Assembly: GCF_013114595.1 (NCBI RefSeq) | Contig: NZ_VTXE01000004.1 | Location: 62,001-126,000 of the forward strand | From: Vibrio sp. 99-8-1 | Lineage (GTDB): Bacteria > Pseudomonadota > Gammaproteobacteria > Enterobacterales > Vibrionaceae | Direction of reading: 5' to 3' | DNA length: 64,000 bases | Shown: piece after piece, positions 1 through 10,061 of the stretch | How positions within the stretch are numbered: position 1 is the stretch's first letter | How the letters are laid out: every line of letters begins with the position of its first letter | Notes under the pieces: generated by a model | Databases searched by the model: none | The model's input: the letters and a program-made list of their open reading frames with translations, nothing else | What the model was told of the DNA's origin: nothing | Program-made: the position numbers and the translations under genes

Positions 1-1019
1 TGATCATCATGGATGAGCCTACAGACGCACTGACCGACACAGAGACAGAATCACTGTTTAAGGTGATTGATGAATTGCGTCAAGAAGGATGCGGTATTGT
101 TTACATTTCTCATCGCCTCAAAGAGATTTTCCAAATGTGTGATGACATTACCGTATTACGAGACGGTAAGTTCATTGGTCAATGTGCTGTTGTGGATACT
201 GATGAAGACCGCCTTATTGAGATGATGGTAGGGCGAAAACTTGATGAGCAATATCCCCGCATAGACGCTGTGCATGGAACCACCTGCTTAGAAGTAAAAA
301 ATCTGTCTGCACAAGGCGTGAACGATGTCAGCTTCAGCCTAGATAGAGGCGAAATATTAGGTATTTCTGGCCTGATGGGTGCAGGGCGAACAGAGCTTAT
401 GAAAGTGATATACGGTGCACTAGAGAGAGAGAGCGGTGACGTTATTTTGGACGGCAAAAGTGTTAACGCACGTAGCCCACAAGAAGGGCTAGCCAGTGGT
501 ATCGCCTACATATCAGAAGACCGTAAAGGCGATGGCCTAATTTTAAGCTTGTCAGTAAAAGAAAACATGTCGCTAAGCTGTTTAGAGCAGTTAACCAATG
601 GCATTCATATTCAGAGTAAAGATGAAGTGATGGCGGTGGATGACTTTATTGGCTTGTTCAATATTAAAACCCCTAGCCGCAACCAAATTATCGGCAACTT
701 GTCGGGTGGTAACCAGCAAAAAGTGGCCATCGCAAAAGGGCTAATGACGCGCCCTAAAGTTCTGATTTTGGATGAACCAACTCGGGGTGTTGACGTTGGT
801 GCAAAGAAAGAGATCTATCAACTGATTAATAAATTTAAAACAGAAGGGATGAGCATCATTTTGGTCTCCTCAGAAATGCCTGAGGTACTTGGAATGAGTG
901 ACCGGATATTGGTGATGCATGAAGGGCACATCAGCGGAGAATTTGATGTTAAAGACGCTGATCAGGAAAAACTAATGGCTTGCGCTGTCGGAAAATCAAT
1001 TGATGAGGAGGCAGCATGA
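1..1019 (+). CDS. rbsA: Ribose ABC transporter ATP-binding protein RbsA, 5'-truncated by window edge
   Basis: This is the ATPase of the ribose importer; it hydrolyses ATP at the cytoplasmic face to drive uptake through RbsC. The gene is cut by the window start: the open frame (codons from base 3) begins inside the first nucleotide-binding domain at its Walker B ([10 protein letters not shown]). The second domain is complete, with Walker [10 protein letters not shown] (Arg in place of the usual Lys, as is usual in the second domain of sugar ABC ATPases), signature LSGGNQQK and Walker [12 protein letters not shown]. About 160 residues are missing relative to the usual ~500. The stop overlaps the rbsC start as ATGA, showing translational coupling. 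Family assignment is secure from the rbsACBKR gene order; rbsD would lie upstream, outside the window. Confidence 0.95.
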   Translation, partial: IIMDEPTDALTDTETESLFKVIDELRQEGCGIVYISHRLKEIFQMCDDITVLRDGKFIGQCAVVDTDEDRLIEMMVGRKLDEQYPRIDAVHGTTCLEVKNLSAQGVNDVSFSLDRGEILGISGLMGAGRTELMKVIYGALERESGDVILDGKSVNARSPQEGLASGIAYISEDRKGDGLILSLSVKENMSLSCLEQLTNGIHIQSKDEVMAVDDFIGLFNIKTPSRNQIIGNLSGGNQQKVAIAKGLMTRPKVLILDEPTRGVDVGAKKEIYQLINKFKTEGMSIILVSSEMPEVLGMSDRILVMHEGHISGEFDVKDADQEKLMACAVGKSIDEEAA

Positions 1020-2002
1020 GTACTCTATTAACAACCAATAAGACTGAAACCATGCAAGATAAAAAATTACTGAGTAAAGAATGGTTAATTGAACAGAAAT
1101 CGCTAATAGCGCTGCTGTTTTTGATCGCTGTGGTGTCGTTTTTAAATCCCAACTTTTTTACGGTAGATAACGTATTAAACATTCTAAGACAGACATCCGT
1201 TAACGCCATCATTGCGGTAGGTATGACGCTCGTTATATTGACGGCGGGAATCGACTTAAGCGTGGGCTCTGTGCTGGCGTTATGTGGTGCGTTTGCCGCC
1301 AGCTTAGTGGCGATGGAAGTTCCCGTGCTGATTGCTGTGCCAACAGCATTGGTTGCAGGGGCTGCATTAGGTGCGATCAGTGGCATTATCATCGCCAAAG
1401 GTAAAGTACAGGCGTTTATTGCCACCTTAGTGACCATGACCTTGCTGCGCGGTGTCACCATGGTATATACCGATGGTCGCCCTATTTCGACGGGATTCAC
1501 AGACACTGCCGATGCATTTGCCTGGTTTGGTACGGGCTACACATTAGGTATTCCTGTTCCTGTCTGGATCATGGTTATCGTTTTTGCCACAGCGTGGTAT
1601 GTACTTAACCACACTCGTTTCGGACGCTATGTGTATGCACTTGGCGGTAATGAATCGGCGACTCGCCTGTCAGGTATTGATGTAGATAAAGTTAAAATTG
1701 GTGTGTACGCGGTATGTGGTTTATTAGCGGCGTTAGCCGGCATTATCGTCACATCTCGTTTATCTTCTGCACAACCTACAGCTGGTATGGCTTATGAGCT
1801 AGATGCCATTGCAGCGGTGGTTCTTGGTGGCACCAGCTTAGCCGGTGGCCGCGGACGAATCATGGGAACGTTAATAGGGGCGTTAATTATTGGCTTCCTA
1901 AACAATGCTCTCAACTTATTAGACGTATCTTCGTATTACCAGATGATAGCCAAAGCGGTTGTGATTCTTCTGGCGGTACTGGTTGATAACAAAAACAAGT
2001 AA
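1016..2002 (+). CDS. rbsC: Ribose ABC transporter permease RbsC
   Basis: Inner-membrane permease of the ribose importer, 328 aa, close to the E. coli length of 321. Hydrophobic segments fill most of the protein. The family motif [19 protein letters not shown] lies near residues 70-88, and the C-terminal stretch [19 protein letters not shown] is the conserved cytoplasmic loop that contacts the ATPase. The ATG overlaps the rbsA stop by four bases. A second in-frame ATG (MQDKKLL, residue 12) is possible, but the ATGA overlap and the upstream GAGGAGG-like purine stretch favour the first start. It acts with RbsA and the periplasmic binding protein RbsB encoded next. Confidence 0.95.
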   Translation: MSTLLTTNKTETMQDKKLLSKEWLIEQKSLIALLFLIAVVSFLNPNFFTVDNVLNILRQTSVNAIIAVGMTLVILTAGIDLSVGSVLALCGAFAASLVAMEVPVLIAVPTALVAGAALGAISGIIIAKGKVQAFIATLVTMTLLRGVTMVYTDGRPISTGFTDTADAFAWFGTGYTLGIPVPVWIMVIVFATAWYVLNHTRFGRYVYALGGNESATRLSGIDVDKVKIGVYAVCGLLAALAGIIVTSRLSSAQPTAGMAYELDAIAAVVLGGTSLAGGRGRIMGTLIGALIIGFLNNALNLLDVSSYYQMIAKAVVILLAVLVDNKNK

Positions 2003-2063
2003 CAATATTAAAAATATAGGTCAGTTATAAGCTGGCCTCCCTACGTAACAAAGGACTATACAA

Positions 2064-2942
2064 ATGAAAAAGATTGCAACTTTTATCTCTGCTGCTGTTT
2101 TGTCTGCTTCTATGAGTACTTCTGCTTTTGCCGAGGATACTTTAGCAGTCGTGGTATCCACTTTAAACAACCCGTTTTTTGTATCAATGAAAGATGGTGC
2201 AGAAGCAAAAGCGAAGGAGTTGGGCTATAAGCTAATCGTATTGGATTCTCAAAACGATCCAAGTAAAGAGCTTTCGAACGTAGAAGATCTTACTGTTCGT
2301 GGCGTAAAAGCGATTTTAATCAACCCAACAGACTCTGATGCTGTATCTAACGCTATCCGCATGGTTAACCGTTCAAATATCCCAGTATTGACGCTGGACC
2401 GTGGTGCATCTCGCGGCGAAGTAGTCAGCCATATTGCTTCAGATAACGTTGTAGGTGGTGAACTCGCCGGTAACTTTATTGCTGAAGTTGTTGCACCTGA
2501 TGCAAAAGTGATCCAATTAGAAGGCATCGCTGGTACTTCTGCTGCTCGTGAGCGTGGCGAAGGTTTCATGAATGCAGTTAAAGGCAGCAACATGCAGCTA
2601 TTGGCGAGCCAACCAGCAGATTTTGACCGTACTAAAGGTCTAAATGTAATGGAAAACTTATTGGCGGCTAACCCTAATGTTCAAGCTGTATTTGCTCAAA
2701 ATGATGAAATGGCTCTAGGTGCGTTACGCGCTGTTCAAGCATCAGGCAAAGATATTGTTATTGTTGGTTTCGACGGTACAGATGACGGTATTGCAGCTGT
2801 AAAACGTGGTCAACTTGCTGCTACAGTTGCACAACAACCAGAACTTATCGGTGCGCTAGGTATCGAGACTGCTGACAAAGTTCTAAAAGGCGAAAAAGTA
2901 GAAGCTTACATTCCAGTACCTCTTAAAATCGTAATGGAATAA
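2064..2942 (+). CDS. rbsB: Periplasmic ribose-binding protein RbsB
   Basis: Substrate-binding protein of the ribose importer, and by family precedent also a ligand for ribose chemotaxis. It is 292 aa, with a clear signal peptide (basic MKK, hydrophobic core, cleavage after SAFA near residue 23). The mature start [22 protein letters not shown] is the classic type I periplasmic-binding-protein entry strand. The ribose-contact regions are recognisable: [20 protein letters not shown] and [11 protein letters not shown]. The start has a good ribosome-binding site (AAAGGA) eight bases upstream. It follows rbsC by 61 nt in the same operon and is followed by a strong hairpin, which would leave rbsB as the most abundant product. 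Confidence 0.96.
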   Translation: MKKIATFISAAVLSASMSTSAFAEDTLAVVVSTLNNPFFVSMKDGAEAKAKELGYKLIVLDSQNDPSKELSNVEDLTVRGVKAILINPTDSDAVSNAIRMVNRSNIPVLTLDRGASRGEVVSHIASDNVVGGELAGNFIAEVVAPDAKVIQLEGIAGTSAARERGEGFMNAVKGSNMQLLASQPADFDRTKGLNVMENLLAANPNVQAVFAQNDEMALGALRAVQASGKDIVIVGFDGTDDGIAAVKRGQLAATVAQQPELIGALGIETADKVLKGEKVEAYIPVPLKIVME

Positions 2943-2964
2943 TTGATTCTTTAATCGGTAATAA

Positions 2965-2989
2965 AAAGGGAGGAGTTCCTCCTCCCTTT
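2965..2989 (+). terminator. Hairpin after rbsB (attenuating terminator)
   Basis: A perfect 11-bp stem, AAAGGGAGGAG (2965-2975) with CTCCTCCCTTT (2979-2989), closes a 3-nt loop. Only a weak T-run follows, so it may be a partial terminator and a barrier to 3' exonucleases that lets some transcripts continue into rbsK and rbsR. Confidence 0.75.
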
Positions 2990-2996
2990 ATAAAGT

Positions 2997-3118
2997 TTAT
3001 TGATTAAGGTTATCGGCGGACAGATACGTAATCTGCTGAGGATTTAAAGTCGTCCTCTTTAATCAATAAGTTTTATGTCAGGGTAGGTAACAGCTGATCG
3101 CTTTCTTATCCAGAGCTG
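2997..3118 (+). promoter_or_regulatory. Structured spacer between rbsB and rbsK
   Basis: An 11-bp outer stem pairs TTATTGATTAA (2997-3007) with TTAATCAATAA (3059-3069). Inside it lie two further hairpins, CAGAT/ATCTG (3021-3025 with 3031-3035) and GAGGA/TCCTC (3038-3042 with 3053-3057), giving a three-way-junction shape. A further pair CAGCT/AGCTG (3091-3095 with 3114-3118) precedes the rbsK start. The pairing is seen directly; the function (stability element, processing site or regulator site) is unknown. Confidence 0.45.
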
Positions 3119-3130
3119 AGGTTAATATAT

Positions 3131-4099
3131 ATGAGTAAGCTAGTTGTATTGGGAAGTGTTAATGCTGACCATGTGCTAAAAGTGCCGTCTTTCCCAAGAC
3201 CGGGAGAAACATTACACGGTTTTGGCTATCAAGTTATCCCGGGAGGCAAGGGAGCGAATCAGGCGGTTGCCGCTGCTCGTCTTGGCGCAGATATCGCGTT
3301 TATTGCCTCTGTAGGTGATGACGCTTTTGGCAAAGAGATGAAACAGAATTTTCAGGCGACGGGCATAGACACGTCAGCCGTGATGGAAGAGCAAGATACC
3401 CCTACCGGTATCGCTATGATTCAGGTTGCCGATACCGGCGAAAATAGCATCTGTATTTCCGCAGAAGCAAATGGTAAATTGGATGCCGAGCGTCTTACAC
3501 CACACATACCGCTTATTGAGAATGCAGACTACTTGTTAATGCAACTCGAAACCCCTATTTGTGGTGTTGAGCTTGCAGCCAAAATGGCTAAAGCATCGGC
3601 TACCACTGTGGTTCTTAACCCTGCACCCGCCACCGCGCTTAGTGACCAACTGCTCTCTTGCGTCGATATTATTACTCCAAACGAGACTGAAGCAGAACTG
3701 CTTACCGGTGTCACGGTATTCGATGAGCGTTCCGCGCAGCTAGCCGCAGATATCCTTCACGCCAAAGGCATCAGCATGGTGATGATAACGCTAGGTGCGG
3801 AAGGGGTTTGGTTAAGTGTCAGAGAAAAGGGTGCTGCCAAAATCAGTGGTGAGAATGAGCAACACGAGAGTGGTAAGGTAATAAAAGGCTTTAGAGTGAA
3901 CGCGATAGATACTACAGCCGCCGGTGATACCTTTAATGGCGCTCTACTGACGGGTATGCTAGAAGGCATGTCCTTAGAAGAAGCGATAAAGTTCTCTCAT
4001 GCTGCGGCGGCAATCTCGGTAACTCGTTTTGGAGCACAAACCTCTATTCCGACACGGGTTGAAGCTGACGCTTTTTTACAACAACAGATGAATGACTAA
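3131..4099 (+). CDS. rbsK: Ribokinase RbsK
   Basis: Phosphorylates ribose to ribose 5-phosphate in the cytoplasm, feeding the pentose phosphate pathway. It is 322 aa of the PfkB family. The N-terminal signature PGGKGANQAVAAARLGA lies near residues 37-53. The C-terminal PfkB motif NAIDTTAAGDTFNGAL carries the catalytic Asp of the AAGD segment near residue 268. It is slightly longer than E. coli RbsK (309 aa) because of a loop around KISGENEQHESGK. The gene lies 188 nt after rbsB and 12 nt before rbsR in the same direction. Confidence 0.95.
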   Translation: MSKLVVLGSVNADHVLKVPSFPRPGETLHGFGYQVIPGGKGANQAVAAARLGADIAFIASVGDDAFGKEMKQNFQATGIDTSAVMEEQDTPTGIAMIQVADTGENSICISAEANGKLDAERLTPHIPLIENADYLLMQLETPICGVELAAKMAKASATTVVLNPAPATALSDQLLSCVDIITPNETEAELLTGVTVFDERSAQLAADILHAKGISMVMITLGAEGVWLSVREKGAAKISGENEQHESGKVIKGFRVNAIDTTAAGDTFNGALLTGMLEGMSLEEAIKFSHAAAAISVTRFGAQTSIPTRVEADAFLQQQMND

Positions 4100-4111
4100 A
4101 GGACGATTTTC

Positions 4112-5113
4112 ATGGCAACAATGAAAGACATTGCAAAACGAGCAGGTGTTTCAACCTCTACTGTTAGCCATGTAATTAATCAATCTCGATATGTCAGTGA
4201 AGAGATATCAGAGAGAGTGCAGCGAGCGGCAAAAGATCTGCATTACGCACCATCGGCATTGGCGCGAAGCCTAAAAATGAACCGTACCCGAACCATTGGT
4301 CTTCTGGTGACTACCTCAACGAACCCTTTTTTTGGTGAGGTAGTAAAAGGGGTGGAGCGACGCTGTTATGAGCAAAACTATAATCTGATCCTATGTAACA
4401 CCGAAGGTGATGAAGCAAGAATGAAAGCCTCGCTGAGCACCCTGCTTGAGAAAAGAGTCGATGGCTTGTTATTGCTCTGTTCCACTCTAGAAGGGCAATA
4501 TTTAGATGTTTTTGATTTATATCCAAATATTCCAACCGTAGTCATGGATTGGGGTGAGACTCACTTTACCAGCGATAAAATAAACGATAACTCAAAGCAT
4601 GGCGGTTACTTAGCGGGTAAGTACCTGATTGAAAATGGTCATAAACAAATTGGTTGTATTACTGGCCCTATGCACCACCATCAGGCAAAAATTCGCTATC
4701 AAGGTTTTTGCAAAGCGATGGAAGAAGCCAATATTGCTGTAGATCCCAAATGGGTGATTGAGTCTAATTTTGAATGCGATGGTGGATATCAAGCGTTTAA
4801 TCAGCTATTTGATAATGGCCCGCTTCCTTCCGCCGTGTTTGTTTGCAACGATATGATGGCCATGGGTTTGATTAACGCGGCAAATGAAAAGCAGGTAAAC
4901 ATTCCACAACAACTCTCCATTATTGGCTATGATGACATTCATATTTCCAAGTATATGGTCCCGACATTAACCACCATACATCAGCCCAAATTTAGGCTGG
5001 GTAGAACCGCGGTTGATAGATTACTGCATCGCATTGACGGCGCAGGTTCGGAACCAGAACAATTTCAACTTGAACCTACTCTGGTTGTCCGAAATAGCGT
5101 AGTAAAACGCTAA
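4112..5113 (+). CDS. rbsR: LacI-family ribose operon repressor RbsR
   Basis: Transcriptional repressor of the rbs operon, released by ribose according to the family. It is 333 aa. The N-terminal LacI helix-turn-helix reads MKDIAKRAGVSTSTVSHVIN (from residue 4), with the hinge helix ALARSLKMN near residues 50-58. A periplasmic-binding-protein-like sensor domain follows (TRTIGLLVTTSTNPFF onwards). It is 12 nt from rbsK and so co-transcribed, meaning the repressor is made from the operon it controls. No operator is visible here because the operon promoter lies upstream of the window. Confidence 0.93.
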   Translation: MATMKDIAKRAGVSTSTVSHVINQSRYVSEEISERVQRAAKDLHYAPSALARSLKMNRTRTIGLLVTTSTNPFFGEVVKGVERRCYEQNYNLILCNTEGDEARMKASLSTLLEKRVDGLLLLCSTLEGQYLDVFDLYPNIPTVVMDWGETHFTSDKINDNSKHGGYLAGKYLIENGHKQIGCITGPMHHHQAKIRYQGFCKAMEEANIAVDPKWVIESNFECDGGYQAFNQLFDNGPLPSAVFVCNDMMAMGLINAANEKQVNIPQQLSIIGYDDIHISKYMVPTLTTIHQPKFRLGRTAVDRLLHRIDGAGSEPEQFQLEPTLVVRNSVVKR

Positions 5114-5158
5114 TCCCTTACTTACTTTTCAATGAGAATTGAAAAGGTTATCTAAGTC

Positions 5159-5187
5159 ATTTCATATTGTTACGATATGAAATTTTT
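5159..5187 (+). terminator. Terminator of the rbs operon
   Basis: ATTTCATAT (5159-5167) pairs perfectly with ATATGAAAT (5175-5183) around a 7-nt loop, and the stem runs into a T-tract. A second perfect 9-bp hairpin, CTTTTCAAT/ATTGAAAAG, lies just upstream at about 5125-5146. Confidence 0.75.
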
Positions 5188-5197
5188 CCTGATCTAC

Positions 5198-5228
5198 TTA
5201 ACAAATCCCTTTGATTTGCGGTTATAAT
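5198..5228 (+). promoter_or_regulatory. Possible sigma-70 promoter for the FAD oxidoreductase gene
   Basis: A consensus -10 box TATAAT (5223-5228) lies about 110 nt before the gene at 5339. The best -35 is TTAACA (5198-5203) with a rather long 19-nt spacer. The -10 is convincing, the -35 is weak. Confidence 0.35.
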
Positions 5229-5338
5229 CTTTGCGCTAGATCAAAAAGTAACTGTATCAAACCGACCTTTATGCAACTTAATTGCAGAGAAATCGTTTGA
5301 TAGAACGATAAGGTGATGTCATTAAGGTGGATAAATCA

Positions 5339-6817
5339 ATGAAACATAATTCTGCTCCGCATATCGGTGTGATAGGGGGGGGAATTGCTGGTTCTACAAC
5401 GGCACTGCATCTTTGCGAACAAGGATTTAAGGTAACGCTCATCGAGCGTGGAGCTGGCTTGGTCAGCGGGCCTCCTATCTGTCATCTGCATGCTGGGGGG
5501 AACCTCTACCGAGAAATATCCCAACAGCAGTGTCTGGATCTTCTAAAACAATCGATAGATACTGTTCGCCTCTATCCACATGCTCTTAATATTCGTCCAA
5601 CCGTCATCGCTACACCGATAACCGATGTTGGTGAGCCGCAAGCTCTGCTGCCGAGGTTAATCGCCATTCAGGCGGCATATCGAGATCTGGTGGAGCTCGA
5701 TGAAAGCAATGCCGTACTTGGTAATCCGGATGATTATTATCGACTATTTGACAGAGATGAGTTGGAAGCGTTAGCGCAGCAAACTCAGTTAAAGCATCCT
5801 GAGACCATTAATGAGTGGCTTATTCCGTTTGCTAAACATGTCGCATTAGACAAGATTAAGTATCCAGTCGTGGTGGTTCAGGAGTTTGGATTAAGTGTGT
5901 TTAGGCTGGCCGCCAGTGTCACCCTGACTTTGCAGTCTCACCCTAAATGCCAGCTATTCACAGGCTGTTTATTGCAAGGCGCGGAGTTCCACGGAAGTGG
6001 TTGGAACCTAAATTATGTCGATGATAGTAGTCATTATCACTCACTCGAGGTTGATTACCTTGTCAATGCCTGTGGTTATCGAAGCGGTACTATAGATGAT
6101 GTGACTCGACAGCCGCAAAAACGGTTAGTGGAGTTTAAATCTGCCTTTGTTACTCGCTGGCCTGAGAGTCAAATGCATTGGCCTGAAGTGATTTTTCATG
6201 GTGAAAGAGGCACCCCTGATGGGATGGCTCAGTTAACGCCATATCCGGATGGATACTTTCAACTGCATGGTATGACAGAAGAGATTACTCTGTTTAAACA
6301 GGGACTGTCGTCATCCAATGAGAACAGCTCTCAACCCAAGTTAGCCAATGAGCTTGAGCAGAAAATGAGAGTTGGTTGGCCTGAGGGGGCTCAAAAAGAG
6401 AGAACCTCTCGTGCCATTGAACACCTTAGTCGCTTTGTTCCAATGTTCTGTTCTGCTATCGAAGCGGGCAAACCGCTGTATGGAGCACAACAGATCCCAG
6501 GTTCCGACCCCTCACTAAGAGCTGTCGATGTCTCTTTCACAGACAAACGCTATGCACGAGTAGAGATAGTGAAAGCGTCATCTGCCTATCAAGCTGCAAC
6601 TAAAATTGCAAAAGCGGTAAGCCAGCTAGGCAGAAATGACCAATCCTTCGTAACAGAACAATCTCCTATTAAAGAACAGTCCCCTACAAAAGAACAATCA
6701 ATAGAGCAGAAGCACCCAAATCATTTAAATCTAGAGCTCGCAGAGGTTGAGCGCAAAGCCGTTCAATTGGCAAATCAGCGAGGATATCCAGAAGCTCTGG
6801 CTAAAGTACCTAACTAA
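5339..6817 (+). CDS. FAD-dependent oxidoreductase (DAO family)
   Basis: Flavin oxidoreductase, 492 aa from the chosen ATG. The N-terminal Rossmann fold is explicit: IGVIGGGIAGSTTALHLCEQG, ending in the ribose-binding acidic residue of VTLIERG. The layout is that of the D-amino-acid oxidase/MnmC-C superfamily, and no substrate can be named. The C-terminus (residues ~430-465) has a low-complexity stretch rich in Glu, Gln, Ser and Lys (repeats of KEQSP), likely a flexible linker before a short final helix. A GTG at 5327 would add four residues, but AAGGTGG at 5324-5330 is well spaced for ATG 5339. The gene is monocistronic, between the rbs operon and a chemoreceptor gene. Confidence 0.75.
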   Translation: MKHNSAPHIGVIGGGIAGSTTALHLCEQGFKVTLIERGAGLVSGPPICHLHAGGNLYREISQQQCLDLLKQSIDTVRLYPHALNIRPTVIATPITDVGEPQALLPRLIAIQAAYRDLVELDESNAVLGNPDDYYRLFDRDELEALAQQTQLKHPETINEWLIPFAKHVALDKIKYPVVVVQEFGLSVFRLAASVTLTLQSHPKCQLFTGCLLQGAEFHGSGWNLNYVDDSSHYHSLEVDYLVNACGYRSGTIDDVTRQPQKRLVEFKSAFVTRWPESQMHWPEVIFHGERGTPDGMAQLTPYPDGYFQLHGMTEEITLFKQGLSSSNENSSQPKLANELEQKMRVGWPEGAQKERTSRAIEHLSRFVPMFCSAIEAGKPLYGAQQIPGSDPSLRAVDVSFTDKRYARVEIVKASSAYQAATKIAKAVSQLGRNDQSFVTEQSPIKEQSPTKEQSIEQKHPNHLNLELAEVERKAVQLANQRGYPEALAKVPN

Positions 6818-6976
6818 AAACTGCTCATTTCTGGTTAAAAAGTGCTGACCTTATGCATGCTTGATCTCATTAACAAATCGTATATGTAGTGAGAGATACC
6901 ATCACAATTCTATATGGATATTGTGTTTAAAGAAGGTAGCCCGCTCGGGTGAGTTCTTAATTGCTAAAGGTGTGAA

Positions 6977-8887
6977 ATGATTAAAAAAATAGGCTTTAAA
7001 GCATCAATAATTTTGTTTGTCACTGTGTTAGTCGCCACCGTTTTATTGATATCAAATATGCTTTCATATGACACGCTGAAATCCTCTCTTAAAGAGCATA
7101 TTAACTCGCAGTCCTTGATGATCGTGAATGGTGAAGCGGATAAGCTGCAAAACTGGTTCGGTGGTAAAATTGACGCTGTTGATGAGTTAGCAAGGTACAG
7201 TGAGCGTGAGACATTTGATAAGAACTATGTCGCGATTTCAAGATTAGTAAAAAGTACCAGCGACGTATCAGCCATTCTGTTTGGTTTTGATGATGGCTCT
7301 TCATACACCTCGGATAACTCAGATCTATTCAAAAATGGTATTGGCGATAAAAGTCGTTACAACCCGACCACGCGACAATGGTACAAGCAGGCGAAAGCCT
7401 CTAATAATGTCATCATCACTGACCCCTACGAAATTGCAGGCACTAATGACTTGGTTGTTTCCATCGTTAAATCAACCAGAAATGGTGCGGTACTGGCGGA
7501 TATAAGCTTAGGAATATTAAGTAACACCGTCGACAATATCGAATTCTCTGGCTCTGTTACTGCCATTCTTGATGAAAACGGCAAGTCTCTGGCGTCTAAT
7601 TCTAATGTCCTAAAAGTTAACACCTCTCTTCAAGATGTTCAGATGGGTGAAGTCTATAACCGAATGAAAGCAAGCAGACTCTCGGTGGTTGATTATCAGG
7701 TCGAAGGGGTTGAGAAAATCGGCTTTACCAGAGAGATTGAACTGACGGATGGGAAAAAGTGGTATCTGTTTTTCGGAGTCAGTAAGTCGGTTGTTTATGA
7801 AGAAATAGAAAACGCCTTTTATGACTCGATGATCTCTTCCGTTTTAATGATCATTGCGGCAGTCGTTACGGTTGTAGGCGTGCTGTACTTTCTTTACAAA
7901 CCGGTTCTTTCGCTCAAGTCCGTTATTCATGACCTTGCTCAGGGGAATGGCGACCTTACTCGGCGTCTGCCAGTGACCTCGAATGATGACCTAGGACAGA
8001 TATCGCAGGATATAAATCAGTTTATTGCCAATTTGCAGTCTTTAATGAAGGATGTGTCTCGCGCATCTGAATCCATTGCTGCAAGCGTAACAAACTTAGA
8101 ATCGCAGGTGAGTGCAAACGGTGAAGTGCTGATCAAACATAATCAGGAAGCAGAGCAAGTTGCTGCCGCGGTGGAAGAGATGAGTGCCACCGCAGATGAT
8201 GTGGCAAGCAATGCTTCAAGTGCGTCCAGTTTTACTCAATCTATGAGCAGCCAAGTCGAAGCGTCCAGAGGAAGTGTAGGATCATCAACCGTTACCGTTT
8301 CTGAGCTGGTAAAAAATGTGCAGTCAACGTCAGAAAGTATAGAGACTATCGAGCAAGATACGTCGGCGATTACCGATGTGCTTAATATCATCAGCGATAT
8401 CGCTGATCAGACGAATCTATTGGCGTTGAATGCGGCGATTGAAGCTGCCCGGGCAGGTGAACAAGGAAGAGGCTTTGCGGTGGTGGCCGATGAAGTTAGA
8501 GCCTTGGCAGCAAAGACCAGAGTGAGTACCGAGGATATTCAGTCAACACTTGCTCAATTAAAACAGGGTTCATACTCTGCAATTCAGGCGATGAATGTTA
8601 CCCAAACAACCTGTAAAGAGACGGTTTCGCAGACCAATACTGTAGAGTCTGAACTGAATCAAATCGCGGATTCGGTACTGCAAATCAATGATTTGAATAA
8701 TCAGATTGCTACCGCTGCTGAAGAGCAAAGTCAGGTATCTGGTGAAGTGGCGGCCAACATGGCAACCATTAGGGATATGGCTAAAGAGCTTTCTGATAGT
8801 GGTTTAAATACCGCAGAAGAGGCGACGAATCTGGCGGGGGCCAATACACAATTATCGTCAGTGGTTAACAAGTTTAAATTAGCGTAA
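6977..8887 (+). CDS. Methyl-accepting chemotaxis protein with dCache_1 sensor
   Basis: Transmembrane chemoreceptor, 636 aa. TM1 is residues ~8-28. A periplasmic double-Cache domain follows (~30-275), with the ligand-pocket stretch [13 protein letters not shown] and [13 protein letters not shown]2 is ~283-305, then HAMP (~306-360), then the cytoplasmic signalling coiled coil. The hairpin tip is canonical ([20 protein letters not shown] then [17 protein letters not shown]). There is no C-terminal NWETF-type CheR tether. The pocket has Glu where amino-acid Cache sensors usually have Asp (PYEIAG instead of PYxDA), so the ligand may not be an amino acid. It is followed by a perfect 10-bp hairpin. 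The gene has no operon partner; the sensor ligand is unknown. Confidence 0.93.
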   Translation: MIKKIGFKASIILFVTVLVATVLLISNMLSYDTLKSSLKEHINSQSLMIVNGEADKLQNWFGGKIDAVDELARYSERETFDKNYVAISRLVKSTSDVSAILFGFDDGSSYTSDNSDLFKNGIGDKSRYNPTTRQWYKQAKASNNVIITDPYEIAGTNDLVVSIVKSTRNGAVLADISLGILSNTVDNIEFSGSVTAILDENGKSLASNSNVLKVNTSLQDVQMGEVYNRMKASRLSVVDYQVEGVEKIGFTREIELTDGKKWYLFFGVSKSVVYEEIENAFYDSMISSVLMIIAAVVTVVGVLYFLYKPVLSLKSVIHDLAQGNGDLTRRLPVTSNDDLGQISQDINQFIANLQSLMKDVSRASESIAASVTNLESQVSANGEVLIKHNQEAEQVAAAVEEMSATADDVASNASSASSFTQSMSSQVEASRGSVGSSTVTVSELVKNVQSTSESIETIEQDTSAITDVLNIISDIADQTNLLALNAAIEAARAGEQGRGFAVVADEVRALAAKTRVSTEDIQSTLAQLKQGSYSAIQAMNVTQTTCKETVSQTNTVESELNQIADSVLQINDLNNQIATAAEEQSQVSGEVAANMATIRDMAKELSDSGLNTAEEATNLAGANTQLSSVVNKFKLA

Positions 8888-8898
8888 GTTCGTGGCGA

Positions 8899-8921
8899 GT
8901 CAAGGGCGTTGCGCCCTTGAC
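8899..8921. terminator. Convergent hairpin between the chemoreceptor and DMT genes
   Basis: GTCAAGGGCG (8899-8908) and CGCCCTTGAC (8912-8921) form a perfect 10-bp stem with a 3-nt loop between two convergent genes. No strong T-tract follows on either strand. Confidence 0.6.
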
Positions 8922-8932
8922 GGTCTCATTTA

Positions 8933-9832
8933 TTATCTGCTTTGTGCCTTTCGAAGCTTTTTATTTACAAAGGCTTTCAAAGAAAATCCAGTCACTAACA
9001 TCGTACCTGATACCACCAACAAGGTGCCAAATACCGTATTCCAGCCAATCGGTTCATCTAGGATAAGGTGTCCCCAGAAAATACCAAACGCAGGAATAAG
9101 AAAGGTAACAGAAAGTGCCGATGCGGCGCCGACATCTGCGATCAATTTAAAGTAGAGCAGGTAAGCAATTCCAGTACAAAGAACACCGAGCGCGATAACA
9201 GAGAGGCTTATTTCTACTCCTATCGCTTCCTTCACAGGGAAGAAGGGTAATAAAGGAAGAACGATAAGGGAAGCCGCCCACATATTGCCGTGTGCATTAT
9301 TAAATGAGGACATTGGTGGCGCGGTTTTGGTGTAGTTACTGGCAATACCGTAACAGGCCGCAGCCATAATGCCTGCAAAAATGGCAAGTCCGGAGCCTTC
9401 TTCCAGTTGTCCTGCATCCCAGCCAACTAACACCACAACACCCAATACACCAAGACATAAGCCGACGGTTTTTTTACGGGTTAATGGTGTTTTGGTCCAG
9501 AATACACCGATAGCGGTGCCCCAGATAGCAGCGGTTGAATTTAATATTGAAAGTGTCGAAGCATTTAAGGTTTGCACCGCGTAAGCAAAGAGTAAGAAAG
9601 GCAGGGCAGTATTAAATAATCCTATGATAAAGAAATGCATTTTATACTGGAAAAAGTCCAGTCTTCGCTTCATCACAATCGCAACAACAAATAGGAACAG
9701 AGCTGCCAGAAGAACGCGAAGTTCTATCATCATTGCAGGCCCAAGCGCGGGTACTGCGATTCTCATAAACAGAAATGAACTTCCCCATATGGCGGCGAGA
9801 AGGATTAGTTGAATAGCGCTGGATATTGGCAT
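8933..9832 (-). CDS. EamA/DMT-family transporter
   Basis: Inner-membrane transporter of the drug/metabolite superfamily, 299 aa, with about ten hydrophobic segments arranged as two EamA repeats (roughly 5-135 and 150-285). The first repeat carries the usual AAIWGSSFLFMRIAVPALGP entry. The second contains an ALSVTFLIPAFGIFWGHLILDEP segment with the conserved GxxxxDEP/E end. The family exports amino acids or other small metabolites, and substrate cannot be read from sequence. It is monocistronic and convergent with the upstream chemoreceptor. Confidence 0.88.
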   Translation of the reverse strand: MPISSAIQLILLAAIWGSSFLFMRIAVPALGPAMMIELRVLLAALFLFVVAIVMKRRLDFFQYKMHFFIIGLFNTALPFLLFAYAVQTLNASTLSILNSTAAIWGTAIGVFWTKTPLTRKKTVGLCLGVLGVVVLVGWDAGQLEEGSGLAIFAGIMAAACYGIASNYTKTAPPMSSFNNAHGNMWAASLIVLPLLPFFPVKEAIGVEISLSVIALGVLCTGIAYLLYFKLIADVGAASALSVTFLIPAFGIFWGHLILDEPIGWNTVFGTLLVVSGTMLVTGFSLKAFVNKKLRKAQSR

Positions 9833-10061
9833 GGAGAACCTTAATCACTAAATGACATTACATGTAGCCCAAGCCGATGTCGCAATACAGACACAACTGT
9901 CAGCCAAAGCATTGGTTTTATATTATTGTTCTTGTGGGAGATTTCTCCCGCACTATACAGTAAATTGCTGCAATAGTAAGCGGGAGATAATGAATAAATC
10001 GTATCTAGAAACGACAGACTTTTAGAGCGCGACTTTTATTCAATTAAAACGCTCTAACAAG

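Noticed and set aside
5327..5338. GTG at 5327 as start of the FAD oxidoreductase
   Set aside because: It sits inside the likely Shine-Dalgarno AAGGTGG that suits ATG 5339.
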